From Streptomyces harbinensis (lineage in GTDB: Bacteria; Actinomycetota; Actinomycetes; Streptomycetales; Streptomycetaceae), in the NCBI RefSeq assembly GCF_900116145.1, contig NZ_FPAB01000004.1:124001-188000 (forward strand): a DNA stretch of 64,000 bases, read 5' to 3'. Under the pieces are notes generated by a model. It had not been told where the DNA came from. It ran no database searches and worked only from the letters and a program-made list of their open reading frames with translations. The translations under genes were made by a program, and so were the position numbers. Positions 19,997 to 28,484 of this stretch are shown one piece after another. Position 1 is the first letter of the stretch. Each line of letters opens with the position of its first letter.

Positions 19997-20082
19997 CGGC
20001 GGCAAGGGCCCCCGGGGGGCGCGGCGCGGCGGTGTCCAGGTGGGTGTTCGGATCGTGAGACGGATGGTCCTCGGCAAGGTGC

Positions 20083-20110
20083 TTGACTTCAAGGTTTGTT
20101 GAGCTTTTAG
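20083..20110 (+). promoter_or_regulatory. Possible promoter of the FMN reductase gene
   Basis: TTGACT at 20083-20088 and TTTTAG at 20105-20110 are 16 bases apart and lie about 60 bases upstream of the start codon. The -35 lies within the small palindrome CTTGACTTCAAG (20082-20093), which could be an operator. The stretch is unusually A/T-rich for this genome. Confidence 0.4.
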
Positions 20111-20168
20111 CGTGAGCGCACTGTCGCTTTCGCCGTCCCGTCGGGTCGGCAGGAGGGAACGATCGATC

Positions 20169-20747
20169 ATGACCAGCGAGGCCATGCGGCTCGAAGTGAT
20201 CACCGGAAGTGTGCGGGAGGGCCGGGTGGGACCCGTGGTGGCCTCCTGGTTCGCCGGGCAGGCGCGGCGGCACGGGGAGTTCTCCGTGGGGCAGATCGAT
20301 GTCGCCGACTACGCGCTGTCCACCTCCATGTCCGGCAGCCCGGAGCAGGCCACCCGGGACGCGCTGGACGCGTTGTCGCCCCGGCTGCACGCCGCGGACG
20401 CCTACGTGGTGGTGACCCCCGAGTACAACCACAGCTACCCCGGCGCGCTGAAGAACGTCATCGACTGGCACTTCGCCGAGTGGCACGCCAAACCGGTCGG
20501 CCTGGTGTCCTACGGCGGGATCTCCGGCGGGCTGCGGGCCGCCGAGCATCTGCGGCAGGTGTTCGCGGAGCTGCACGCCACCACCGTGCGGAACACCGTC
20601 AGCTTCCACGGGCACGGCCCCTGGGACGACTTCGGCGGCGCCGGGGAGGACGAGGCCGCGGGGGCGGCGCGGGCGCTGCTCGATCAGCTGGGCTGGTGGG
20701 CGCTGACCCTCCGGGAGGGGCGCGGGGCCCGGGCCTATCGGGCGTGA
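20169..20747 (+). CDS. NADPH-dependent FMN reductase
   Basis: The 192-residue product is a flavodoxin-fold reductase of the SsuE/YieF type. It has the FMN phosphate loop ITGSVREGR near the start, the flavin contact TPEYNHSYPGALKNVIDW and SYGGISGG. It would supply reduced FMN or reduce quinones. The ATG at 20169 is preceded by AGGAGGG, though the spacing of about 11 is long. It lies ahead of the SAM-riboswitch operon on the same strand. Because reduced FMN feeds two-component monooxygenases that release sulfur, a link to that operon is plausible but not shown. Confidence 0.88.
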   Translation: MTSEAMRLEVITGSVREGRVGPVVASWFAGQARRHGEFSVGQIDVADYALSTSMSGSPEQATRDALDALSPRLHAADAYVVVTPEYNHSYPGALKNVIDWHFAEWHAKPVGLVSYGGISGGLRAAEHLRQVFAELHATTVRNTVSFHGHGPWDDFGGAGEDEAAGAARALLDQLGWWALTLREGRGARAYRA

Positions 20748-20813
20748 CCAGCCGTTTCTCGTATGCCGGACAGGTGTTTCGCTCTGTGGTCGGGGTGGCT
20801 ACTGTGACGCGCA

Positions 20814-20892
20814 GGTCAAGAGTGCCAGCGCGAAGACCCGGCTAGCTGGCCGGCAACCCTCCTGCACGGTGGGGTGCCCCCGGGGAAAGACC
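20814..20892 (+). promoter_or_regulatory. SAM riboswitch (SAM-I/SAM-IV type)
   Basis: Closing helix GGTC (20814-20817) pairs with GACC (20889-20892). Between them are the diagnostic segments AGAGTGCCAGCG, CCCGGCTAGCTGGCCGGCAA (a hairpin), CCCTCC and GGTGGGGTGCCCC, in the order seen in actinobacterial S-adenosylmethionine riboswitches. A following GC-rich stretch (20893-20910, CGGCCGCGG...GCGGC) could be the expression platform. The downstream gene begins 121 bases later. High SAM would turn the operon off, so it should be induced by lack of sulfur or methionine. The subclass should be assigned with a covariance model. Confidence 0.85.
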
Positions 20893-21013
20893 CGGCCGCG
20901 GTGAAGCGGCAAGCGTGCTCCTGACGAGTTCCCGGGCTCCGTCCCGGACGGTGCCGGCGCGTTTGCCGCGTGTCGCGGTCGCCCCTGCGAACCCTGCACG
21001 ACGAGGCGGACCC

Positions 21014-22180
21014 ATGAGCACCATCGGCGACACCACGCAACCGGACGACATCGGGCGGATCGCCGCCCTGGACGAGCGGATCGCGGTCGCCCGCGCCGGC
21101 AAACCGCTGGTGGTGCGCCGCGCCCAGGAGGCCGGGGAGGCGCTGTTCGACGGGCCCGCGCCGGTGAGCGCCCCGGTACGCCGGGGGCTCGCCGCGCTCG
21201 CCGCCCGCTGGCACGGGGTCCCCGAACTCGTCGAGCACCACGCCGAGCGCGGCGCCGACCCGCTGTACGGCGACGACCTGCCCGCCGACCCCGCGCTGCG
21301 CGCCGCCGCCGCGCACATCGACCTCATCACCGTCTCTCCCGCGCTCGCCACCCGCGCGGACCTGGCCCGGCTGACCGAGGCCGGCTGGTCCCCCGACGCG
21401 ATCGTCACCCTCTCCCAGACCGCCGCGTTCACCGCCTTCCAGGCCCGCGCCGTCCTCGGCCTGCGGCTGCTCCAGGGCCGCGAGCCCGGCCCGTACCGGC
21501 CGCCCGCCCGCACCACCCCCGGGCACGGCCGGACCAAGAGCGCCGCTCGCACCGCCTCCAACGGCCGGGAACGTCCGGTGGAGTACACCCGCGAACTGCT
21601 CTCCTGGACCGCCTGGGTGCCCCCGGTCCCGGTCGACGAACTCACCCCCGAGCAGGAGGACTCCTTCCGGGGCAAGACCAACGGCGAGTACTTCCGGCTG
21701 CTGTCCCGACTGCCCAAGGTGCTGGCGGCCCGTACCGCGCTGGACACCGCGATCTTCGCCACCCGCGAGGGCCTGCCGCGCGCCGAGCGCGAACTGGCCG
21801 CCGCCGCCACCAGCAAGGTGACCGACTGCGTGTACTGCGCCTCCGTGCACGCCCGCAAGTCCGCCCAGATGTCCAAACGCGAGCAGGACGTCGACCGGCT
21901 GCTCGGCGTTTCGCTGCCGCGCGGCGCCGACTGGGTGCCCGAGGCGACCGCCGGGCTCGCCGAGGGGCAGGACGAGCGGTGGAGCGCCGTCATCGCGTTC
22001 GCCGCCGCGCTCGCCACCACCCCGGTCAGCGCCACCACCGCCCACGTGGACCGGCTGCGCGCCGTGGGCCTCACCGACGCCGAACTGACCGATCTGGTCG
22101 CGGCCACCGCCTTCTTCACCTGGGCCAACCGGCTGATGCTCAGCCTCGGCGACCCCTACTGGCCCGACGCCTCCCGCTGA
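21014..22180 (+). CDS. CMD/AhpD-type protein, two families fused
   Basis: The 388-residue product joins two carboxymuconolactone-decarboxylase-like domains. The N-terminal half (to about 160) resembles the CMD family typified by Avi_7170, and the C-terminal half the alkylhydroperoxidase-like Avi_7169 family. In the latter the motif DCVYCASVHARKS has the CxxC-like Cys pair and His of AhpD proteins. AhpD-type Cys pairs reduce peroxides or act as disulfide relays; the substrate here is unknown. It is the first gene behind the SAM riboswitch. In other bacteria these two families are separate neighbours in gene sets with flavin monooxygenases, as I recall them. The ATG at 21014 is chosen because the family N-terminus begins there. 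Confidence 0.78.
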   Translation: MSTIGDTTQPDDIGRIAALDERIAVARAGKPLVVRRAQEAGEALFDGPAPVSAPVRRGLAALAARWHGVPELVEHHAERGADPLYGDDLPADPALRAAAAHIDLITVSPALATRADLARLTEAGWSPDAIVTLSQTAAFTAFQARAVLGLRLLQGREPGPYRPPARTTPGHGRTKSAARTASNGRERPVEYTRELLSWTAWVPPVPVDELTPEQEDSFRGKTNGEYFRLLSRLPKVLAARTALDTAIFATREGLPRAERELAAAATSKVTDCVYCASVHARKSAQMSKREQDVDRLLGVSLPRGADWVPEATAGLAEGQDERWSAVIAFAAALATTPVSATTAHVDRLRAVGLTDAELTDLVAATAFFTWANRLMLSLGDPYWPDASR

Positions 22181-22202
22181 GACCACCCAGAACGGAACCA
22201 CC

Positions 22203-23291
22203 ATGAGACACCGCATGGCCCGCGCCCTGTCCCTCGCCGCGGCGATCACCGTCGTGTCCACCGCGAGCGCCTGCGGCACCGTGGTCACCGAGGACGGCGC
22301 GAAGGACACCGGCAGTGGCACCTCCGAGGGCGCGATCACCGTCGTGGACGACGCCGGCCGCACCGTCGAACTGGCCGGGCCCGCCGAACGCGCCGTCGTC
22401 CTCAACAGCTACGGCAACGAGTTCGCCCAGGCCATCGGGGCCGGCGACCGCGTCGTCGGCTACGACCGGGTCTCCCAGTCCCGGCTGCCCTACCTCGGCA
22501 TAGCCGACGACCAGGTCGTCAGCGAGGACCTCCAGGAGATCAACTACGAGTCGGTCGTCGAACTCGACCCCGACGTCTTCATCCTCCCCCGCAACGGCGC
22601 CTGGCAGGAGGCCGCGCGGCAGCTGGAGTCCTTCGGCATCCCCGTGGTGGTCGCCACCGCCTGGGACTTCGACGTGTTCCACGAGACCGTCGACCTGCTC
22701 GGCGAGGTCTTCGGCGAGCCGGAGGGCGCCGAGCGCGTCGCCGGCTTCTACGACGAGATCTTCGGCCTGATCAGCGACCGGGTGGCCGGCACGGAACCGG
22801 TACGGGTGTACTGGGAGACCGAACAGCCCTACCTCACCGGCCTCCCCGGCTCCGGCTTCGACCAGATCATCGTCGCCGCCGGCGGCCGGAACATCTACGG
22901 CGACCTCGACACCGGCGGCGATCAGCAGGCCGAGACCACCGTCGACCCCGCCTCGCTCCTGGAACGCGACCCCGAGGTCGTGGTGCACGAGTTCGGCCCC
23001 TCCGCCGCGCCCACCGGCGACGACCGGTTCGCCACGGTCGCAGCCGACCTCACCGGCCGGGCCGGCTGGCAGGGCCTCACCGCCGTCCGCGACGGCAACG
23101 TCTTCGTCACCAACGGCTGGGCCACCAGCGGCCTCTCCAAGGCCATCGGCGCGCTCTACCTGGCCACCTGGCTGCACCCGGGCGCGTTCGCCGACACCGA
23201 CCCGGACGGCTACCTCCAGCGCTGGGCCGAGGAGTTCCAGGGCATCGAGGACTTCGCCGGCGCCGGCGCGTACCTCCAGAAGGTGGGCTGA
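22203..23291 (+). CDS. FecB/BtuF-type substrate-binding lipoprotein
   Basis: The 362-residue product has a lipoprotein signal with lipobox STASAC and Cys24. The mature part is a helical-backbone binding protein of the siderophore/heme/cobalamin class: it opens with VDDAGRTVEL and has VVELDPDVFILP in the first lobe. It would capture a ligand outside the membrane for the FecCD-type permease encoded next. The ligand is not clear from sequence. SAM-riboswitch control points to a sulfur compound, a metal needed for sulfur metabolism, or cobalamin for MetH. It is 22 bases downstream of the CMD gene in one operon. Confidence 0.88.
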   Translation: MRHRMARALSLAAAITVVSTASACGTVVTEDGAKDTGSGTSEGAITVVDDAGRTVELAGPAERAVVLNSYGNEFAQAIGAGDRVVGYDRVSQSRLPYLGIADDQVVSEDLQEINYESVVELDPDVFILPRNGAWQEAARQLESFGIPVVVATAWDFDVFHETVDLLGEVFGEPEGAERVAGFYDEIFGLISDRVAGTEPVRVYWETEQPYLTGLPGSGFDQIIVAAGGRNIYGDLDTGGDQQAETTVDPASLLERDPEVVVHEFGPSAAPTGDDRFATVAADLTGRAGWQGLTAVRDGNVFVTNGWATSGLSKAIGALYLATWLHPGAFADTDPDGYLQRWAEEFQGIEDFAGAGAYLQKVG

Positions 23292-23297
23292 CCCGCC

Positions 23298-24389
23298 ATG
23301 ACGCTCACCCAGACGCCGCCGCGCGAGGCGGCGCCCGACGCCCCGCCCCCGGCCCGCCCCGCCTGGCGCGGCCGGCCGGCGGTGCTGTGGGCCGGTACGG
23401 TGCTGGCCGTCCTCGTCACCGGCTGGTGCGTCACCGCCGGCACCGCCGACGCCGGGCCCGCGGACGTGTGGCAGGCCGTCCGGCTCGCCGTCTTCGGCGG
23501 CGTGCTGCGCGAGGACTTCGCCCAGACCTACTCCATCATCATCAACCTGCGGCTCCCCCGGGTGCTGCTCGCCTTCGCCGCGGGCGCCGCGCTCTCCCTC
23601 GCCGGTGTGGTGATGCAGGGGCTGCTGCGCAACCCGCTCGTCTCGCCGTTCACACTCGGCGTCTCCCCGGCCGCCGCCTTCGGCGCCGCGCTGGCGATCC
23701 TGCTGACCGGCGGCTCGGCCGGCTCCGGTTCGTGGCTGGTCATCGGCAGCGCGCTGGGCACCGCGCTGGCCGTCTCCGCCGTGGTGCTCGGCCTCGCCTC
23801 CGCCAAGGCGATGTCCGCCGCCACCCTGCTCCTGCTGGGCATCGCGCTCACCCAGCTCTTCGAGGCGATGACCGCCGCGCTCCAGTTCGTGGCCGACGAG
23901 AACACCCTCCAGGCCATCGTCCGCTGGACGTTCGGCTCGGTGAACGACGCGGGCTGGCAGGACGTCACCGTCGTCGGCGCCTTCGCGCTGGCCGCCCTGC
24001 CGCTGCTGCTGTGGTACAGCCGCGACCTCAACGCCATCGCCTTCGCCGGCGACGACGCCGCCAAGAGCCTCGGCGTGAACGTCACCGCCGTACGCGTCGG
24101 ACTGATCGTCGTCTCGGTGGTGCTGGCCGCCGTCGTGGTGTCCTTCTGCGGCGTCATCGGCTTCGTCGGCCTGGTCGGCCCGCACATCGCGCGGCTCGCC
24201 ATCGGCGCCGACCACCGCTACCTGCTGCCGTTCTCCTTCCTCACCGGCGGGCTGCTGCTGGTGATCGCCGACACCGTGGGACGTACCGTACTGGCACCGT
24301 CCGTCATCCCGGTCGGCATCGTCGTCGCCTTCATCGGCGCCCCCGTCTTCATCAACCTCATCCTGACCAGGAGAGGAGCCGCGCAGTGA
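23298..24389 (+). CDS. FecCD-family ABC importer permease
   Basis: The 363-residue product has about ten membrane spans of the BtuC/FecCD type. Typical family parts are NLRLPRVLLAFAAGAALSLA, VVMQGLLRNPLVSPFTLGVS and GVIGFVGLVGPHIAR near the C-terminus. The last is the coupling region with the ATPase. A single permease would form a homodimer. It lies 6 bases after the binding-protein gene and overlaps the ATPase gene by GTGA. No disruption is seen. Confidence 0.92.
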   Translation: MTLTQTPPREAAPDAPPPARPAWRGRPAVLWAGTVLAVLVTGWCVTAGTADAGPADVWQAVRLAVFGGVLREDFAQTYSIIINLRLPRVLLAFAAGAALSLAGVVMQGLLRNPLVSPFTLGVSPAAAFGAALAILLTGGSAGSGSWLVIGSALGTALAVSAVVLGLASAKAMSAATLLLLGIALTQLFEAMTAALQFVADENTLQAIVRWTFGSVNDAGWQDVTVVGAFALAALPLLLWYSRDLNAIAFAGDDAAKSLGVNVTAVRVGLIVVSVVLAAVVVSFCGVIGFVGLVGPHIARLAIGADHRYLLPFSFLTGGLLLVIADTVGRTVLAPSVIPVGIVVAFIGAPVFINLILTRRGAAQ

Positions 24390-25159
24390 GCCTCGATGTC
24401 GCGTCCGTCCGGTTCGGCTACCGGCGCACACCGGTCCTGGAGGGAGTCGATCTGCGGGTGGCGGAGGGCGGGTTCTGCGCCCTGCTCGGCCCGAACGGCT
24501 CCGGCAAATCCACCCTCACCAAGATCATCGCCCGGGTGCTCACCCCCGCCGCCGGCTCGGTCTCCTTCCACGGCCGGGACCTGCTGGCCGCACCGCGCCG
24601 CGAGCACGCCCGGGTGGTGGCGTACGTTCCGCAGTCCGGCCCGGCGCCGTTCGAGCAGACCGTACGGGAGGCCGTCCTGCTCGGCCGCACCCCGCACATC
24701 GGGCTGCGGCCCACCCGCCGGGACCGGGACATCGTGGCGGCGGCCATCGACCGGCTCGGGCTCGGCGCGCTCGGCGACCGTCCGATGTCCCAGCTCTCCG
24801 GCGGCCAGGCGCAGCGGGTGCTGATCGCCCGCGCCCTGGCGCAGGAGCCGCGGGTGCTGCTGCTGGACGAGCCGACCTCGGCGCTCGACCTGCGCTACCA
24901 GATCGAGACGCTCCAGATCGTGCGGTCGGTGACCCGCGAGGAGGGCGTCACCGCGCTGATCGCCATCCACGACCTCAACCACGCCGCGCACTTCTGCGAC
25001 CAGGCCGTCCTGCTGGACGGCGGCCGGGTGGTGGCGGACGGGCCGCCGGCCGAGGCGTTCGACGCGGCGGTGCTCAGCCGGGTGTACGGGCTCGACGTGC
25101 GGGTCACGCGCGGCGAGCAGGGCGTGGAGGTACGGCCCTCGGCGCTGGAGGCCGCGTGA
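24386..25159 (+). CDS. FecE-type ABC importer ATPase
   Basis: The 257-residue product has Walker A GPNGSGKS (residues 35-42), signature LSGGQAQR, Walker B VLLLDEPTSALD and the switch His in IAIHDLNHA. This set is normal for FecE/BtuD-type importers. It energises the permease encoded just before it. The start GTG at 24386 overlaps the permease stop; its own stop overlaps the next GTG start by 4 bases (GTGA), so all four downstream genes are translationally coupled. Confidence 0.93.
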   Translation: MSLDVASVRFGYRRTPVLEGVDLRVAEGGFCALLGPNGSGKSTLTKIIARVLTPAAGSVSFHGRDLLAAPRREHARVVAYVPQSGPAPFEQTVREAVLLGRTPHIGLRPTRRDRDIVAAAIDRLGLGALGDRPMSQLSGGQAQRVLIARALAQEPRVLLLDEPTSALDLRYQIETLQIVRSVTREEGVTALIAIHDLNHAAHFCDQAVLLDGGRVVADGPPAEAFDAAVLSRVYGLDVRVTRGEQGVEVRPSALEAA

Positions 25160-27192
25160 GCACCGGGGTGGACGCTGACGCGTGCTTCGACGCGGTCGTG
25201 GTGGGCGGCGGTCCGCGCGCGGTGTCGGTGGTGGAACGGCTCGCCGCCCGGCACCCGGACGGGGCGCCCCCGGTGCGGGTGGCCGTGCTGGACCGGGTGG
25301 AGGTGGGCGCCGGGGCGACCTGGCGCACCGATCAGTCGCCGCTGCTGCTCAACAACACCTACAGCGCGCACACCACCGTCTACACCGACGAGTCCACGCC
25401 GATGGACGGCCCGGTCACGCCGGGCCCCGACCTGATCACCTGGGCCCGGGAGAGCACCCCGCCGCCGGACCGCCCGGCGTGGGTGGCCGCGGAGGCCGCC
25501 GCGCTGCGGCCGTGGTCGTATCCGTCCCGGCGCATCCAGGGCGTGTACTACCGGGAGCAGCTGGCCCGGGCGGAGGCGACCGGGCGGGTGCTGGTCACCC
25601 GGGTGCTCGGCGAGGCGGTGGCGCTGGAGCGCGACGGCGGCGCGGACGGGGACCGTACCGTACGGCTGGCCGACGGGCGCGCGCTGCGCGGCCGGATCGT
25701 GGTGCTCGCCCAGGGCATGGTGCAGGCCAAGCGGTCGGCGCGGACCGCCGCCCTGGTGGCGGCGGCCGAACGCGACGGGCTGGTCTACATCGAGCCGGGC
25801 ATGCCCGCCGAACGCGACTGGGACCGGGTGCCGGGCGGCGAAACTGTCCTGGTCACCGGGCTGGGAGCCAACTTCTTCGACGTCGTCGCCCTGCTCACCG
25901 AGGGCCGCGGCGGCACCTTCGAACCCGCCGGGGACCCGGCCAGGCCCGCCCGGCTGCGCTACCGGCCCAGCGGGCGCGAGCCGCACCTGGTGGCCGGCTC
26001 CCGGCGCGGGCTGCCGTACCGGTCGAAGGCGGCGTACGCGTCGGGGTTCCCGCCCCGGTACGTGCCCCGGCTCGCGACCGCCGACTGGTTCGCGGGCATC
26101 GCCGCCGGGCGGGGACAGGATTTCCGCCGGGATGTGTGGCCGCAGCTCGCCCGCGAGTTCGCGTGGGCGCACCTGTCCACCCTGCTCGCCCACCACCCCG
26201 GGGCCCTGGTGCCCGGCACCGGCGCGGCCGACCTGCTCGACCGGCTGCGCGCCGCGCCCGGTGAGGCCGCGGTGGACGAAGTCATCGCCCGCGCCGTCGC
26301 CGACCCGCGCCGCGCCCTGGCCGTGGGCCGCCTCGACCGGCCGCCCGCGCCGGGCCCGGTGGACGCAGGCACCTGGCGGCGGTGGGTGCGCGAGCACGCC
26401 GAGGACGAGCTCGACGCCATGCACGACCCGCTCCGCCACCCGCGCAACACCGTCAACCGCGCCATGGCCGCGCTGCGCGGGCCGGTACGGAAGCTGGTCA
26501 CCGCCGGAGCGCTGGACGGGGAGAGCGTCGCCCGGGACCTCGACGGCTGGTTCACCGCGCTCGGCCTCGCCCTGGCGTCCGGGCCGCCGCCGCACCGCAC
26601 CGCGCGGGTGCTGGCGCTGATCGACGCCGGGGTGCTGGAGCTGCTGGGCGAGGACAGCGAGGTGCGGTACGAGGACGGCGCGTTCACCGGCCGCTCGGCG
26701 GTACGGCGCGCGGCGCCGGTGCGGGCGCGGGCGTTCGTGGAGACCCGGATGTCGAAGGGCGTCGTCACGGACACCGACGACCCGCTGCTGGACGGGCTGC
26801 TGCGCGCGGGACGGGCGCGGCTGCACCGCTGGCCGAGCGGGCGCGGGCCGGGGCCGGCCAGCGGCACGCTGGATGTGACGCCGGACGGCTACCAGTTGCT
26901 GGACGCGGCCGGGGTCGCGGACGAGCGGGTGATCGTCCTGGGCATCCCGGCCGAGGGCGTCCAGCCCGGCTCGGCCATCGGCGCCACCCCGGGCGTCCCG
27001 TCCCCGCTGCTGGCGGGGGCGGACCGGGCGGCGGCGCGGGTGCTGGCGGCGCGGGCGGCTGCCGCGGAGGCGGGGGGAGCGGGGGCAGCGGGGGCGGTCA
27101 GCCCGCCCGGCGGCCCGGGCGCTGCGGACGCCGGTCCTTCTGCTGCTCCTGCTGCTGGGCCTTCCGTTCCTTCTGCTCCTGCTGCTCCTTGA
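25156..27192 (+). CDS. Large FAD/NAD(P)-binding protein of the SAM-riboswitch operon
   Basis: The 678-residue product starts with a Rossmann motif VVVGGGPRAVSVVERLA and belongs to a family of FAD/NAD(P)-binding proteins related to lysine/ornithine N-monooxygenases. Other landmarks are LLLNNTYSAHTT and a second nucleotide-binding-like TGLGANFFDVVALL. It could oxygenate the imported compound using the reductase-supplied or its own flavin; the substrate is unknown. The last 60 residues are Ala/Gly/Pro-rich and run 95 bases into the convergent DUF5997 gene, so the protein may have been extended by loss of an earlier stop. Start GTG 25156 overlaps the ATPase stop. Confidence 0.78.
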   Translation: MSTGVDADACFDAVVVGGGPRAVSVVERLAARHPDGAPPVRVAVLDRVEVGAGATWRTDQSPLLLNNTYSAHTTVYTDESTPMDGPVTPGPDLITWARESTPPPDRPAWVAAEAAALRPWSYPSRRIQGVYYREQLARAEATGRVLVTRVLGEAVALERDGGADGDRTVRLADGRALRGRIVVLAQGMVQAKRSARTAALVAAAERDGLVYIEPGMPAERDWDRVPGGETVLVTGLGANFFDVVALLTEGRGGTFEPAGDPARPARLRYRPSGREPHLVAGSRRGLPYRSKAAYASGFPPRYVPRLATADWFAGIAAGRGQDFRRDVWPQLAREFAWAHLSTLLAHHPGALVPGTGAADLLDRLRAAPGEAAVDEVIARAVADPRRALAVGRLDRPPAPGPVDAGTWRRWVREHAEDELDAMHDPLRHPRNTVNRAMAALRGPVRKLVTAGALDGESVARDLDGWFTALGLALASGPPPHRTARVLALIDAGVLELLGEDSEVRYEDGAFTGRSAVRRAAPVRARAFVETRMSKGVVTDTDDPLLDGLLRAGRARLHRWPSGRGPGPASGTLDVTPDGYQLLDAAGVADERVIVLGIPAEGVQPGSAIGATPGVPSPLLAGADRAAARVLAARAAAAEAGGAGAAGAVSPPGGPGAADAGPSAAPAAGPSVPSAPAAP

Positions 27193-27544
27193 CGCGCGCG
27201 GCCTCCTTGCGGACCTCGGCCTGGGTGGCGCGCTCCTGCTGGAGCCACTCGGGCGGGTCGGCCTTGAGGGCGTCGATCTCGGCAGTGGTGAGGGCGTCGG
27301 TGACGCCGCCGCGGGCCAGGCCCGCGATGGAGACGCCGAGCTTGGCCGCCACCACCGGGCGCGGGTGGGGGCCCTCGCCGCGCAGCGTCCGCAGCCACTC
27401 GGGCGGATCGGCCTGCAGCGCGTTCAGTTCGCTGCGGGTGACGACGCCCTCCTGGAACGCGGCGGGGGTGGCGGGGAGGTACACACCCAGCTTCTTCGCC
27501 GCCGTGGCGGGCTTCATCGTCTGGTCGGTCCGGTTCGAGCTCAT
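27098..27544 (-). CDS. DUF5997 family protein
   Basis: The 148-residue product contains two repeats of a short helical unit: KLGVYLPATPAAFQEG with VTRSELNALQADPPEWL, and KLGVSIAGLARGG with LTTAEIDALKADPPEWL. A highly charged Gln/Lys/Arg-rich tail, likely coiled or disordered, follows from about residue 100. The function is unknown. It lies back to back with the LysR-effector gene, 29 bases apart; the pair occurs together in other Streptomyces as I recall. Its 3' end overlaps the FAD gene by 95 bases. Confidence 0.82.
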   Translation of the reverse strand: MSSNRTDQTMKPATAAKKLGVYLPATPAAFQEGVVTRSELNALQADPPEWLRTLRGEGPHPRPVVAAKLGVSIAGLARGGVTDALTTAEIDALKADPPEWLQQERATQAEVRKEAARVKEQQEQKERKAQQQEQQKDRRPQRPGRRAG

Positions 27545-27573
27545 GGCGCCAAGGGTAGCGATAGCCTGATGCG

Positions 27574-28389
27574 GTGACGGACTCGGAAGCGGCCCCTGCG
27601 TTCCGGCTCGGCTATGTGCCGGGCGTAACGCCCGGCAAGTGGGTGCGGATCTGGCAGGAGCGGCTGCCGGACGTACCGCTCGTGCTGTCCGGGGTGACGG
27701 CCGCCGAGGCGCCCGGGACGCTGCGCGCGGACGGGCCGGAGGCGGCCGACGCGGTACTGCTGCGGCTGCCGGCGGACCGGGACGGGCTGAGCGTGATCCC
27801 GCTCTACACCGAGACGAGTGTGGTGATCGTCCCCAAGGACCATGTGGTGGCGGCGGCCGACGAGGTGACGGCCGCCGATCTCGCGGACGACATCGTGCTG
27901 CATCCGCTGGACGACACCCTGGAGTGGGAACGGCTGCCGGGCCGGCCCGCGCTGGAGCGGCCCGCGACGACGGCGGACGCCGTCGAGCTGGTGGCGGCGG
28001 GGGTGGGCGTGCTCGTCGTCCCGCAGTCGCTGGCCCGGCTGCACCACCGCAGGGATCTCACCTACCGGCCGGTCACCGACGCGCCCGTGTCGCGGGTGGG
28101 GCTGGCGTGGCGGGAGGGGCGTACGAGCAACCTGGTGGAGGAGTTCATCGGGATCGTGCGCGGCCGGACGGTCAACAGCTCGCGCGGCCGGCAGGCCGAG
28201 GAGCCGCAGCGGAAGCTGAGCGCGCGGGCGAAGGCCAAGGCGCGGGCCGAACGGCGGGCGGCGGCCGGTGGTGCCGGGAGCGGTGGCGGGGGCGGCCGGG
28301 GCACCGGCGGTGGCCGGGGCGCGGGCGGCTCCGGCGGGCGGCAGCAGCCGCGCGGCGGCGGGCGGAACGGGCGGCGCTCCTCGCGGTAG
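27574..28389 (+). CDS. LysR-type effector-domain protein without DNA-binding domain
   Basis: The 271-residue product corresponds to the LysR substrate-binding fold alone: it starts at FRLGYVPGVTPGKWV and contains IPLYTETSVVIVPKDH and AVELVAAGVGVLVVPQSLA. No winged helix precedes it; the start codon lies 29 bases from the divergent DUF5997 gene, so none was lost upstream. After residue 205 a basic Lys/Arg- and Gly-rich tail follows, which might bind nucleic acid. It could work as a ligand sensor with the divergent DUF5997 protein, but that is an inference from gene neighbourhood. Confidence 0.78.
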   Translation: MTDSEAAPAFRLGYVPGVTPGKWVRIWQERLPDVPLVLSGVTAAEAPGTLRADGPEAADAVLLRLPADRDGLSVIPLYTETSVVIVPKDHVVAAADEVTAADLADDIVLHPLDDTLEWERLPGRPALERPATTADAVELVAAGVGVLVVPQSLARLHHRRDLTYRPVTDAPVSRVGLAWREGRTSNLVEEFIGIVRGRTVNSSRGRQAEEPQRKLSARAKAKARAERRAAAGGAGSGGGGGRGTGGGRGAGGSGGRQQPRGGGRNGRRSSR

Positions 28390-28484
28390 CGGGCGCCCGG
28401 GCCGTCGGCTCCCGGCCCCGGGTCGGTCCCGCGCGCCGGTCCTGCGGCAGTCCCCGGCCCGTTCACCGGGCGGAACCACCGCCC

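Noticed and set aside
28268..28480. A CRISPR-like or tandem repeat in the Gly/Arg codon-rich end of the LysR-effector gene.
   Set aside because: The repetition follows from coding of Gly, Arg and Gln in a high-GC tail; no regular unit or spacing is present.
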